The notes under the pieces were generated by a model. That model was given only the letters and a program-made list of their open reading frames with translations, was not told the origin of the DNA and searched no databases. From Ectothiorhodospira lacustris (lineage in GTDB: Bacteria > Pseudomonadota > Gammaproteobacteria > Ectothiorhodospirales > Ectothiorhodospiraceae), in NCBI RefSeq assembly GCF_022227845.1, contig NZ_JAJNQN010000002.1, positions 1-64,000 on the forward strand: DNA of 64,000 bases. The letters run 5' to 3'. The stretch's first letter is position 1, and each line of letters starts with the position of its first letter. Position numbers and translations under genes: made by a program. Shown here one piece after another: positions 45,901 to 58,059 of this stretch.

Positions 45901-46447
45901 CGTGGACTGGGACAACCGGGAGGTGGTGATTCCCAACAAAAACTTCATCACCGAACGACTGATCAACTGGACCCTGTCGGACACGGTCACCCGACTGGTG
46001 ATCCCGGTGGGGGTCAGCTACTCGGCGGATGTGGACCTGGTGCGGGAGACTCTGCTGCAGATCGCGGCGGAAAACCCCCAGGTACTCAAGGAACCGGGCC
46101 CCAGCGTGTTCTTCATCCACTTCGGTGACAGCGCCCTGAACTTCGAGCTACGGGTCTACGTGAGCCAGTTGCGGGAACGGCTGATGACCACCAGCGAACT
46201 GCACACCACCATCATCAAGCGTTTCCGGGCACTGGGCATCGAGATCGCCTTCCCGCAGATGGATCTGCATATACGGGACATGGTCCCCGCGCCCGGTGGC
46301 CCCACCCAGTCGCCAGCCGCCGGCCAGCCGCCCCGCGCCCGAGGCGCGGCGGACATGGACCCGGGCCTGGAGCTACCGGAACCGGGGCCTGAAAATCCGG
46401 ATTCCGAGTCTTCATTGGGCACCGAACCGGGAGAACGCAGTGACTGA
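42914..46447 (+). CDS. mscK: MscK/KefA-type mechanosensitive channel
   Basis: An 1177-residue channel. Signal peptide (residues about 1-30, ending near PVPAQ), a long coiled-coil periplasmic domain (about 60-450), roughly ten membrane helices (about 480-930), then the MscS core beginning near residue 945: LGLGFGLQEVVANFVSGLIM, the beta domain VRVGDTITIGEYSGTVARI and IPNKNFITERLINW. The C-terminal tail is Pro/Glu-rich. It opens under membrane tension to release solutes, fitting a betaine-accumulating organism. The ATG at 42914 begins the signal peptide. Confidence 0.92.
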   Translation: MSTQRLTIRLLLMLALYLGLGMPVPAQEAGVAPPTGPAPVSQTELDTQRDSLNQSIARIRSLAEAVDTAPAEAWLRTSPEQRLSQRAGDGELSETERTLWQTALEQERSAVERLRGALDRAGIAKAATDRLQEARQRLDQSLRQPYSPGEDRSISQIEDDIGLLERRREQTALELDQRRVTLSRLEEQSRTQAETLERLQHQRTEELEALPPTPEDAELSNAVEAARHAITRRADARIIAAQLDGQSLTPRIEVLRLEIPALELELRWLRAGLAELERELGERSSEELRTLQQGLQRLVEREPEARTRFAGEIQALRVRFDRIAETQARVRTLQQERDRYVRIERELTQTLANVRERLEVGGLTEALGSLFLEEQRRLRDLEEARYAVRGIERELAQSRLRAITLREQLSTQPRAVILNGDDLGQGELRRLQEQALTIQLHAEDTLADQLRQTELRLRTVVVLVDELDQILRETLLWWPSHVPVGVDWSVRIPAATLALLDPTAWQEVYKVLWDVTVGSPIALGLTLLLALSLYVPGRRTPSHLEDLAARTRHRFTDSIKLTLQALGWSLLRVLPIPVLLMATSLRLEAIPEVGHGVEALATIFFSTSIWWLAGHLLILLTHKNGVGTAHFKWNPLMVRRLRRHLTWFLPTQLLLILLLALTFSHPSDQVFDVFGRMALLAAVVVSALFGWWLLSPFPEGEEPPLKERRRRMLRTVIGVAVLTLAGLTLAGYLLTVAELMSRSIDTLVIVGIVWLGYNLSARALILSETRLRVRRMREQRAKAATMESSSAGTGAEGGLDIPEPHLSMEDVNLQTRTLMRITVWAAVALALFWAWSDVLPALTWLDGITLWSRTIMVGEAEVLSRVSLLNFLMAIFLGVVFTLAARNLPGLVEILLSRSTQMDASGRYTVTMLLRYALTVVAIISVFSLLGLRWSELQWMVAALTLGLGFGLQEVVANFVSGLIMLFERPVRVGDTITIGEYSGTVARIRTRATTIVDWDNREVVIPNKNFITERLINWTLSDTVTRLVIPVGVSYSADVDLVRETLLQIAAENPQVLKEPGPSVFFIHFGDSALNFELRVYVSQLRERLMTTSELHTTIIKRFRALGIEIAFPQMDLHIRDMVPAPGGPTQSPAAGQPPRARGAADMDPGLELPEPGPENPDSESSLGTEPGERSD

Positions 46448-46526
46448 CACTCTCAACATCCTCAAAAAAATCGGCAAGCTGCTCACCGACTGCGACAATC
46501 CCCGCTGCAGCTACCGGGCGAACTGA
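46440..46526 (+). CDS. 28-codon ORF overlapping the mscK stop
   Basis: From GTG at 46440 (overlapping the mscK end by 8 bases) a frame encodes VTDTLNILKKIGKLLTDCDN and then PRCSYRAN, stopping 2 bases before the reverse transcriptase start. It could be a tiny leader peptide coupling mscK translation to the defence gene, or the left-over 5' end of a gene interrupted when the island arrived. No family recognised; it may not be translated. Confidence 0.3.
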   Translation: MTDTLNILKKIGKLLTDCDNPRCSYRAN

Positions 46527-46528
46527 CA

Positions 46529-49500
46529 ATGAAAACGAAAGCAATTCGCACTTGGCAGGATGTAGACCTGACAGACCTCTTTTTCGCGTTCCGGAAGGCC
46601 AAGGCCGACTGCTTTTTTGAGCGCTCCATCTGTATTGCCCGCGAGTTTGCCAATTACGAGCACGACTTGGCTCAGAGGCTGACGGCCTTGCTTGCTCGCC
46701 TGCATCAGGACCAAGTAGAAGCCTTGCTTGCAGAGAACCTCGGGCAGAGGCGCGTGGTTGCCAAGAAACTGGGTACCGCCGCCAAATCACCAAAAAAACG
46801 CACTACACCTGATGGCCATGGCTTTTTCTCCGATCCTATCCGTGCGTTTGATCACTTGTACGACTCACACGATCTGACACCAGAGTTTCGGCTGATCGGG
46901 GACTTCCCGGTCGAGATGCACGTCTTGTCAGCGCTATGGATCAACTTGATCGGCCACAAGTTTGACGCAGCGCTTTCTAAATCGGCCTACGGTTCACGAC
47001 TACGCCGCTATCGGCCGGAGCCTGGCGCACCGAAAGGCAGTGTCGGGGATTACCACCTAGAAGCGATCGGGTCTTTCCAGCCGTACTTCGGACCATACAA
47101 GGAATGGCGAAATCGTGGCCTAAGAGCCATTCGCACCGAGTTGGAAGCCGGACACGCGGTTGTTGCGATTTCGATGGACCTGACCAGCTATTACCATCTC
47201 ATTGATCCTACCTTCATTTCCGATAGTCGATTCCTTGCAATGGCTGGTATTTCGCTTTCCGAATGGGAACAGAACTTCACCCGAGGCTTTACGGCTATAC
47301 TGGTCGAGTGGTCCAAGCAAGTCGCGAGTGAAATGCACGCGCTGGGTTGCAGTAAAGTCGCAGTCGGTGGGCTACCAATCGGCCTATCACTTTCGAGGGT
47401 GGCTGCCAATGCTTTGTTGGCCGGATTGGATCACGACATTGAGCAGGGACTGACGCCGGTTTATTACGGTCGGTATGTCGATGACCTGTTCCTGGTGTTG
47501 CGCGACCCAGGTCATCTGGTTTCAGCAGACCAGGTTTTGTCGTACTTTGCTGCACGAACGCAGAGCTTTCCGAGTGACGGCAGGGCCACGAAGGGCGAAG
47601 TTTATTTGACCTTGCCCGGAGAGTTTCAGGGCAAGACGAAGTTATTGCTGCAACAGAGCAAGCAAAAGACCTTTTTCCTGCAGGGACAGGTAGGCATCGA
47701 CCTGCTGAGCAACATTGAATCACAGATTCGTAGCGTTTCCAGCGAGCGCAGGTTGATGGCATCTCCAGACCGACTGGAGTCTATGGCGTCGGCCAAAGTT
47801 CTCACCGCTGCGGGGCATCCATCTGAAGAAGCCGACACGCTGCGACGTGCAGACAGCTTGTCCGTGCGTCGGCTTGGGTGGTCGATACAGCTGAGAGCGG
47901 TGGAGACCTTGGCGCGCGACCTGCGCGAAGATGATTGGCGACAGGAGCGCAAGCAGTTCTATGAGTTTGCGCATAGTCATATCTTGCGGCCAGACAAAAT
48001 CCTCGATCATCTAGACTACCTTCCGCGCTTGCTATCTCTAGCAGTCGCGTTGATGGACTGGCCTGATGCCCACCGGTTAGTCGAGTCAACCTTGAATGCA
48101 TTGAAAGCGCTGCAGGCCAAGACCGCATCATCGGAGGTCAAGGTGAACGGTTTCAGGGCCAAGCCTTGTGCCGAAGGCCGATTATGGGACGGACTCCTTA
48201 AGACCACACTGGACTTGGCGAGCGACGCTCTTCTGCGATCAGTGCGCTGGAGCCACAGCAAGGGAGCCATGCGCCCGCTCGGCAAAACCGCTCTCGACGT
48301 CTGTGAAGCAGTCGGCCTTGGAAAAAACGTTGAGTCCATTGCAGCTCAGGCACTGGGCTTGCGTGAAACAGATTGGGCGAAATCGGCTTACAAGGATCAC
48401 CTGCGCAGGCATGCGGCCCGCCAGCGACCGGCCGTTAAGCAAGAACACCAATTGCATCACATCTATCCGCACGAACACGACCTGTGCGACTTTTTGAAAA
48501 AATCGGTCGCATCCGTCAACGGCACTGGCGCTGCACGTGTTCCCTCGCGTTGCATCGACACTTCTGAAGGCGCCTTAACGCCATCGCTGTTGCCATACCT
48601 CCTGCCCACTCGTCCATATACTGCGCAAGAAGTATCTTTGTTCCTACCAGAGGAATGCGTCTTCGAAGGCTTGGGCGATGCTCCAGCACGGAACTGGGCA
48701 AGATACGTCCAGGCGGTGCGGGGGATATGGGTTTTGGGTTCGCTGGTTCAGACTGACCTCATCCATAATGACAAGGACGAGAGCACGAAGGAAGATAAGC
48801 CAACTCCTGAGCGCATTGCAAGAATGGGGGGTAGTAGGGCAGTGCCGAAAGTAAGGCTGGGAATCAGCAGCCTGCTGACCAATGACGAGAGCTTCATTGC
48901 TGCAGCCAACGGACGTTCAGATCTTTCACGCAGCAGATACCAGCGCATTCAGCGCCTGATCAATCAGGCCATTGATGCCTATCCGCGACCAACGCACTTG
49001 ATGCTGCCTGAATTGTCACTTCCCGAGCGATGGATCGACACCGTATCCCGACTTCTTCAGGAGGCGGGAATTAGCCTGATTGCTGGCCTCGATTACCACC
49101 GGGGGCCTTCTTCCGAGGCTCACAGCGAGGCGGTCCTGGTTTTGGCGGATGACAGGCTGGGATTTCCGTCATCGGTTCAGATCCGGCAGGCGAAGTCTCT
49201 GCCTGCGGCAGGTGAGGAAGAAACCTTGTTGCGGTTATTCGGGTTGCAATGGCCGGCGCATTTGGCTAACGAGCGCAAGCCCGTTTACATTCACTACGGT
49301 TTCTGCTTTGGTGTTCTGATCTGCTCTGAGTTGCAGAACATTGCACATCGCCAGCAATTCCAGGGCAACGTAGATTGCATGATGATCCTTTCCTGGAACC
49401 AGGACCTGGAGACATTTTCTGCGCTCGTGGAATCAGCAAGCCTAGACGTCCACGCACACATTGCACTCGTTAACAACCGGAAATATGGTGATAGCAGGGT

Positions 49501-49708
49501 GAGAAACCCAGCCAAAGAAGCCTTCAAGCGAGACGCTTGCAGGCTTCGTGGAGGCGAGAATGAGCATGTGGCCGTCGTGGAACTGGAAATTGCAAACCTT
49601 CGAGCTTTCCAGAGCCGTGAAAAGCGTTGGCCTCGTGAGGATGATCCGTATAAGCCGGTGCCTGAGGGGTTCGCCGTTGCGAAGTTTCGTAAGACGATAC
49701 CACGATAA
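46529..49708 (+). CDS. Reverse transcriptase-nitrilase fusion (UG1/DRT type 1 antiphage architecture)
   Basis: A 1059-residue protein of the unknown-group (UG) reverse transcriptases. RT palm: motif A VVAISMDLTSYYHLIDP (Asp217), motif B VGGLPIGLSLSR (280-290), motif C YYGRYVDDLFLVL (YVDD 316-319), then KTKLLLQQSKQKTF. Residues about 420-760 are mainly helical, with a His-rich QEHQLHHIYPHEHD near 638-651. The C-terminus (about 775-1050) is a carbon-nitrogen hydrolase: Glu828 in LMLPELSLPE, Lys889 in RQAKSLPAAGEE, Cys932 in GVLICSEL, so the E-K-C triad looks intact. This order is that of DRT type 1 defence proteins. GC is clearly lower than in neighbours. Substrate of either domain is unknown. 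Confidence 0.88.
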   Translation: MKTKAIRTWQDVDLTDLFFAFRKAKADCFFERSICIAREFANYEHDLAQRLTALLARLHQDQVEALLAENLGQRRVVAKKLGTAAKSPKKRTTPDGHGFFSDPIRAFDHLYDSHDLTPEFRLIGDFPVEMHVLSALWINLIGHKFDAALSKSAYGSRLRRYRPEPGAPKGSVGDYHLEAIGSFQPYFGPYKEWRNRGLRAIRTELEAGHAVVAISMDLTSYYHLIDPTFISDSRFLAMAGISLSEWEQNFTRGFTAILVEWSKQVASEMHALGCSKVAVGGLPIGLSLSRVAANALLAGLDHDIEQGLTPVYYGRYVDDLFLVLRDPGHLVSADQVLSYFAARTQSFPSDGRATKGEVYLTLPGEFQGKTKLLLQQSKQKTFFLQGQVGIDLLSNIESQIRSVSSERRLMASPDRLESMASAKVLTAAGHPSEEADTLRRADSLSVRRLGWSIQLRAVETLARDLREDDWRQERKQFYEFAHSHILRPDKILDHLDYLPRLLSLAVALMDWPDAHRLVESTLNALKALQAKTASSEVKVNGFRAKPCAEGRLWDGLLKTTLDLASDALLRSVRWSHSKGAMRPLGKTALDVCEAVGLGKNVESIAAQALGLRETDWAKSAYKDHLRRHAARQRPAVKQEHQLHHIYPHEHDLCDFLKKSVASVNGTGAARVPSRCIDTSEGALTPSLLPYLLPTRPYTAQEVSLFLPEECVFEGLGDAPARNWARYVQAVRGIWVLGSLVQTDLIHNDKDESTKEDKPTPERIARMGGSRAVPKVRLGISSLLTNDESFIAAANGRSDLSRSRYQRIQRLINQAIDAYPRPTHLMLPELSLPERWIDTVSRLLQEAGISLIAGLDYHRGPSSEAHSEAVLVLADDRLGFPSSVQIRQAKSLPAAGEEETLLRLFGLQWPAHLANERKPVYIHYGFCFGVLICSELQNIAHRQQFQGNVDCMMILSWNQDLETFSALVESASLDVHAHIALVNNRKYGDSRVRNPAKEAFKRDACRLRGGENEHVAVVELEIANLRAFQSREKRWPREDDPYKPVPEGFAVAKFRKTIPR

Positions 49709-49738
49709 AGCTAGAGCACCGCATCAAGGAATAGCCAG

Positions 49739-50731
49739 ATGAGCTACCACAAACCCTGGAAAAGCTACGACGATCAACTGAACCAACTAATCGAACGTGG
49801 AATGCTTGTCACCGACCGGGAGCGTGCGCTCGACTACCTGGAGCGCATCGGCTACTACCGCCTGAGCGGCTACTGGTTCGCGTGCCGCGAGCGTAGCGGG
49901 CCGCTGTGCCTGTTGGACGAGCATGACAGGAAGACGAAGAGAGGGCGCGTGGAACGCATTGCGCTGGACTCGTTTCGGGCGGGGACGACCTTCCAAAACG
50001 CGGTGGATCTCTACGTGTTCGATAAGCAGTTGCGGCTGCTGGTGCTGGACGCGCTCGAGCGCATTGAGGTGGCGCTGCGGGTAGATGTATCGCATACGCT
50101 TGGCAAGCTCGACCGGTTCGCCTATCTCAAGCCCGAGCTGCTCCACAACGAGTTCAGCGCCAAGCTGGACAAAGACAGCGGCCTGACCAAGCATCACAAC
50201 TGGCTGAGCAAACATGCCCAGTTGATCGGTCGCTCCAAGGAAGAGTTCGTACGCCACAACCGGGCCAAGTACGGCCTGCCACTAGCAATCTGGGTGGCGT
50301 GTGAGGTGTGGGACTTCGGCACGCTCTCGACACTGTTCGACGGTATGCGCGAAGCTGAGCAGGATATGATTGCCAGCCAGTACGGCGTCAGCAATGGCCG
50401 CACCTTCGCCACCTGGTTGCGGAGCCTGAACTATCTGCGCAACATCTGTGCACATCACAGTCGTTTGTGGAACCGCAACATCGTCGATCAGCCCAAACTG
50501 CCGTCAGCCACCGAATTGCAGTGGGTGGCTCCATTTGAGGCTGATGCGCATGCCCGGGCACGCTGCTTCCTGCTGCTGAAAATCGCCTCCCATCTGCTGC
50601 GCGTGTTCAACCCAAAGTCGAGCTGGTCGGAGCGAATGAAGGCGCATTTGCTAGCCTTCCCCAATCTGACCCACCTTGAGTTGAACTTGGCGGGGATGGG
50701 CGCGCCGACTGGCTGGGAAGCTGAGTGGTGA
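49739..50731 (+). CDS. Abi_2 (AbiD/AbiF-type) HEPN protein
   Basis: A 330-residue abortive-infection family protein. It starts with the Abi_2 pattern (QLIERGMLVTDRERALDYLE, RIGYYRLSGYW) and carries two HEPN RxxxxH motifs: RVDVSH (114-119) and RNICAH (234-239, in LNYLRNICAHHSRLWNR). Two such motifs in one chain suggest an intramolecular RNase site, as in Cas13. It lies 30 bases after the RT-nitrilase gene with AAGGA before the ATG, so they form a likely operon. A convergent small RNA candidate ends 12 bases beyond its stop. Its GC is nearer the host average than that of the RT gene. RNA target unknown. Confidence 0.88.
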   Translation: MSYHKPWKSYDDQLNQLIERGMLVTDRERALDYLERIGYYRLSGYWFACRERSGPLCLLDEHDRKTKRGRVERIALDSFRAGTTFQNAVDLYVFDKQLRLLVLDALERIEVALRVDVSHTLGKLDRFAYLKPELLHNEFSAKLDKDSGLTKHHNWLSKHAQLIGRSKEEFVRHNRAKYGLPLAIWVACEVWDFGTLSTLFDGMREAEQDMIASQYGVSNGRTFATWLRSLNYLRNICAHHSRLWNRNIVDQPKLPSATELQWVAPFEADAHARARCFLLLKIASHLLRVFNPKSSWSERMKAHLLAFPNLTHLELNLAGMGAPTGWEAEW

Positions 50732-50742
50732 ACACAGGCAAC

Positions 50743-50798
50743 AAAAAAACCCCTCAGCAGCTCCCCGCCGAAGCGGGGTCACCGAGAGGGGCCGTGTT
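50743..50798 (-). ncRNA. Candidate 56-nt structured small RNA convergent to the Abi_2 gene
   Basis: Minus-strand transcript predicted from a strong promoter (50806-50834), starting near A50798. It contains an outer stem CCCCTC (791-786)/GAGGGG (755-750), an inner hairpin CCCCGC-TTCG-GCGGGG (778-763) with a stable UUCG tetraloop, and ends in seven T residues (50749-50743), i.e. an intrinsic terminator. It does not overlap the Abi_2 coding sequence but is complementary to its mRNA 3' end. Structured RNAs near abiF genes have been described, as I recall; whether this belongs to that family needs a covariance search. It could also simply be a terminator. Confidence 0.55.
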
Positions 50799-50805
50799 GG
50801 CGACA

Positions 50806-50834
50806 ATTCTAGGCTTGGCTAGCCTGCCCGTCAA
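50806..50834 (-). promoter_or_regulatory. Sigma-70 promoter of the small RNA
   Basis: On the minus strand TTGACG (50834-50829), a 17-bp spacer and TAGAAT (50811-50806) make a near-consensus promoter, with the expected start at A50798. No minus-strand protein gene lies downstream of it before the terminator, so it should drive only the short RNA. Confidence 0.65.
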
Positions 50835-50982
50835 TATCCTTGACAATCCACAGGCGCTCACTGGGTAGCGCGGTCTGTTCCCCTTGGGCACCCGCATGAC
50901 GGAGGGGGCTTAAAACCCAGGCCGGCCTCTGGCTCCCTTAATCTGTCCGTTTTCCTACTGCACGCCTGCGACCCGAAGCAAC

Positions 50983-51303
50983 TCAGTCGGGAAGATGATC
51001 TGGCGGGAGGGGTCCCGGCCCGTCGATCCGGACTGAGAACGCCAGCCCCTTGAAGGGCTTGAGCAGATCCAGCTCCCGGTTGAGGCACTCAGCCACATGG
51101 GTGGCCCGTTCCTCCTCAAGGATCCAGAGGCAGACCCGCTCCACCCCCTGATAGGTGAGACCGAAAAAGGTGACGTGTTCGGGAAAGTTGATGCCTCGGC
51201 CTGCCAGCGTGGTCGCCTGGAGAGCCCCCTCGCGGGCAGCGATGGCCAGGGCCTGTTCTTCGAACTCGTCCGCCACCACCGCCACCAGTAGTGCATTGCC
51301 CAT
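50983..51303 (-). CDS. PII-like signalling protein
   Basis: A 106-residue protein with the compact alpha/beta pattern of PII-like (nitrogen regulatory PII superfamily) proteins: NALLVAVVADEFEEQALAIA, GINFPEHVTFFG and LAFSVRI strands. It lacks the T-loop tyrosine region of GlnB/GlnK. The ATG at 51303 gives the family N-terminus; an upstream ATG at 51327 is possible. It is divergent from gltBD, which suggests a link to nitrogen or carbon status, an inference. It marks the right edge of the defence block. Confidence 0.6.
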   Translation of the reverse strand: MGNALLVAVVADEFEEQALAIAAREGALQATTLAGRGINFPEHVTFFGLTYQGVERVCLWILEEERATHVAECLNRELDLLKPFKGLAFSVRIDGPGPLPPDHLPD

Positions 51304-51825
51304 GCCCTCGCCCTCTTGAACCAACAACCGGCCCTCTCCTGCGCCCGGCCGCGCACCCCGAAGGTAGAGAGGTCATGTGAGGACCATACCACCTGCACCG
51401 AATCCCGCAAAGATTGCCCGGCATTGGTGCACCCGTACTGCAAATGCCCGCTCACCGTGCTTCATCCAGCCTCGTGTCCGCAAAGCCATCGCAATTATTG
51501 GCACGCAGATTGATATGAAACAGCAGCGCAGGAATAAGACGCCCTGATCATTACGAAAAACCGTAGAAAAACACAAAAACCGACATAAAAACGCCCCAAA
51601 ACAGTTCATAAGCGCACCAAAGCAGTGCATTTTTACAAGTTCTTGAAGGAAGCGCCCCTCGCCCTCTGGCGTCGCGGACACTTTCCCTTTAATCTCCCCA
51701 ACCCGCCGGAATTCGGCGATATTCACGGAAGTCAATAGCAGGAGGTCGGCGACGGTAAAACCGCCCGATCCCCCGACACCAGACTGCCGCGGATGCCGGC
51801 CAGCGACCAGATACCAGCGAGGTCA
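51304..51825. other. Divergent regulatory region before gltB, with NtrC-like dyad
   Basis: 522 bases without a supported gene; a minus-strand frame at 51373-51735 has atypical composition and no ribosome site. From 51515 to 51640 the DNA is AT-rich. CGCACC-AAAGC-AGTGCA at 51613-51629 matches the NtrC dyad TGCACC-N5-GGTGCA at 10 of 12 positions. This fits regulation of glutamate synthase by nitrogen. No confident promoter is identified. Confidence 0.45.
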
Positions 51826-56494
<4,669 letters not shown>

Positions 56495-56502
<8 letters not shown>

Positions 56503-57961
56503 GCCAACCGGATTCCTGGAATTTGTACGCAGCGACCGGCGCTATGCGCCGGTGAGTGACCGTATCGTTCACTATCGGGAGTTCGTCATCCCGCTGAACG
56601 TGGCACAGGTGCGTGAGCAGGGGGCCCGCTGCATGGACTGCGGCATCCCCTTCTGCCATCAGGGCTGCCCGGTGAACAACATCATCCCGGACTGGAATGA
56701 CCTGGTGTACAAGGACGACTGGAAGCAGGCCATCGAGGTGCTGCATTCCACCAACAACTTCCCCGAGTTCACGGGCCGCATCTGCCCCGCCCCCTGCGAG
56801 GCCGCCTGCACCCTGAACATCGACGACACCCCGGTGACCATCAAGACCATCGAGTGCGCCATCGTCGACCGGGCCTGGGAAGAAGGCTGGATCCGGCCCC
56901 AGGTGGCCCAGCGCCGCACCGGCAAGCGGGTGGCGGTGGTGGGCTCCGGCCCCGCGGGTCTTGCGGCCGCCCAGCAGCTGGCCCGTGCCGGTCACAGCGT
57001 GGAGGTGTTCGAGAAGGCGGACCGCATCGGCGGCCTGCTGCGCTACGGCATCCCCGATTTCAAGCTGAGCAAGACGCATATCGACCGCCGTATCGCGCAG
57101 ATGCGCACGGAAGGGGTGCAGTTCCACACCCAGACCCATATCGGCGTGGACATCCCGGTGGCGAAACTGCAGGCGGAGTTCGATGCGGTGGTGCTGGCAG
57201 GGGGGGCCGAAAAGCCCCGCGATCTGCCGGTGCCCGGCCGTGAACTGGAGGGCGTGCATTACGCCATGGATTTCCTCACCCGCAACAGCAAGCGAGTCCA
57301 GGGCGTGTTCGTACCCGACGAGGACTTCCTCAGCGCCCAGGACAAGCACGTGCTGGTGATCGGCGGCGGCGATACCGGTTCCGACTGTATCGGCACCTCC
57401 AACCGTCATGGCGCGGTCCATGTCACCCAGGTGGAGATCCTGGACAAGCCGCCTGAAAAGGAGAACAAGGGGCTGACCTGGCCCAACTGGCCCAACCGCA
57501 TGCGCACCTCCAGCTCCCAGGAAGAGGGCTGCACCCGGGAGTGGAACGTGGCCACCAAGGCCTTCATCGACGACGGCCACGGCCGGGTCAAGGCCGCCCG
57601 GGTGGCGACGGTGAAGTGGGAGAAGGATGCCGAGGGCCGTTTCCAGATGAGCGAAGTACCGGGCACCGAGCGGGAAATCCGCTGTGATCTGGTGCTGCTG
57701 GCCATGGGCTTCGTGCATCCGGTACAGGAGGGCATGCTGGCCCAACTGCAGCAGGCATCCGGCCTGGAGCTGGATCCCCGGGGCAACGTCAAGGGTGTGA
57801 CCGAAGGCGCCAAGGCCTATCACACCAGCGTGGACGGCGTGTTCGCCGCCGGCGACATGCGCCGCGGCCAGTCCCTGGTGGTCTGGGCCATCCGCGAAGG
57901 GCGCCAGTGCGCCCGGGCAGTGGATCAGTGGCTGATGGGAAGTTCCGATCTGCCGCGGTGA
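56495..57961 (+). CDS. gltD: Glutamate synthase (NADPH) small subunit
   Basis: A 488-residue flavoprotein passing NADPH electrons to GltB. Two N-terminal 4Fe-4S sites use [14 protein letters not shown] and [15 protein letters not shown] binding is at [23 protein letters not shown] binding at [17 protein letters not shown], and [20 protein letters not shown] is the C-terminal FAD motif. The ATG at 56495 overlaps the gltB stop and follows GAGGGGAG. An excellent terminator follows 8 bases after the stop. Confidence 0.96.
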
Positions 57962-57968
57962 CGCCATG

Positions 57969-57998
57969 AAAAAAGCCCGGCTTTGCCGGGCTTTTTTT
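57969..57998 (+). terminator. Intrinsic terminator of gltBD
   Basis: GCCCGGC-TTT-GCCGGGC (57975-57991) is followed by seven T residues and preceded by six A residues, so it works in both directions. It begins right after the gltD stop. Confidence 0.95.
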
Positions 57999-58059
57999 CG
58001 TTCCGGGGCCGGGATACTCTGCGGTGAACCCCCGCCGCCCCACCACTGGAGCACACGCC

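Noticed and set aside
46529-49708. Group II intron or retron explanation for the reverse transcriptase
   Set aside because: No maturase/HNH domain, no intron domain V-like hairpin and no msr/msd inverted repeats upstream; the C-terminal C-N hydrolase instead fits the UG1 type.
46500-50990. CRISPR array near the double-HEPN protein
   Set aside because: No regularly spaced direct repeats were seen; the Abi_2 protein is far shorter than Cas13 and has the Abi_2 N-terminus.
51499-51514. Sigma-54-like sequence TGGCACGCAGATTGAT before gltB
   Set aside because: The invariant GC of the -12 element is replaced by GA, and it lies upstream of the NtrC-like dyad instead of downstream, so the geometry is wrong for gltB.
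51373-51735. 120-codon minus-strand frame upstream of gltB
   Set aside because: Cys/Phe-rich low-complexity translation in an AT-rich intergenic region, no ribosome site, no recognisable domain.
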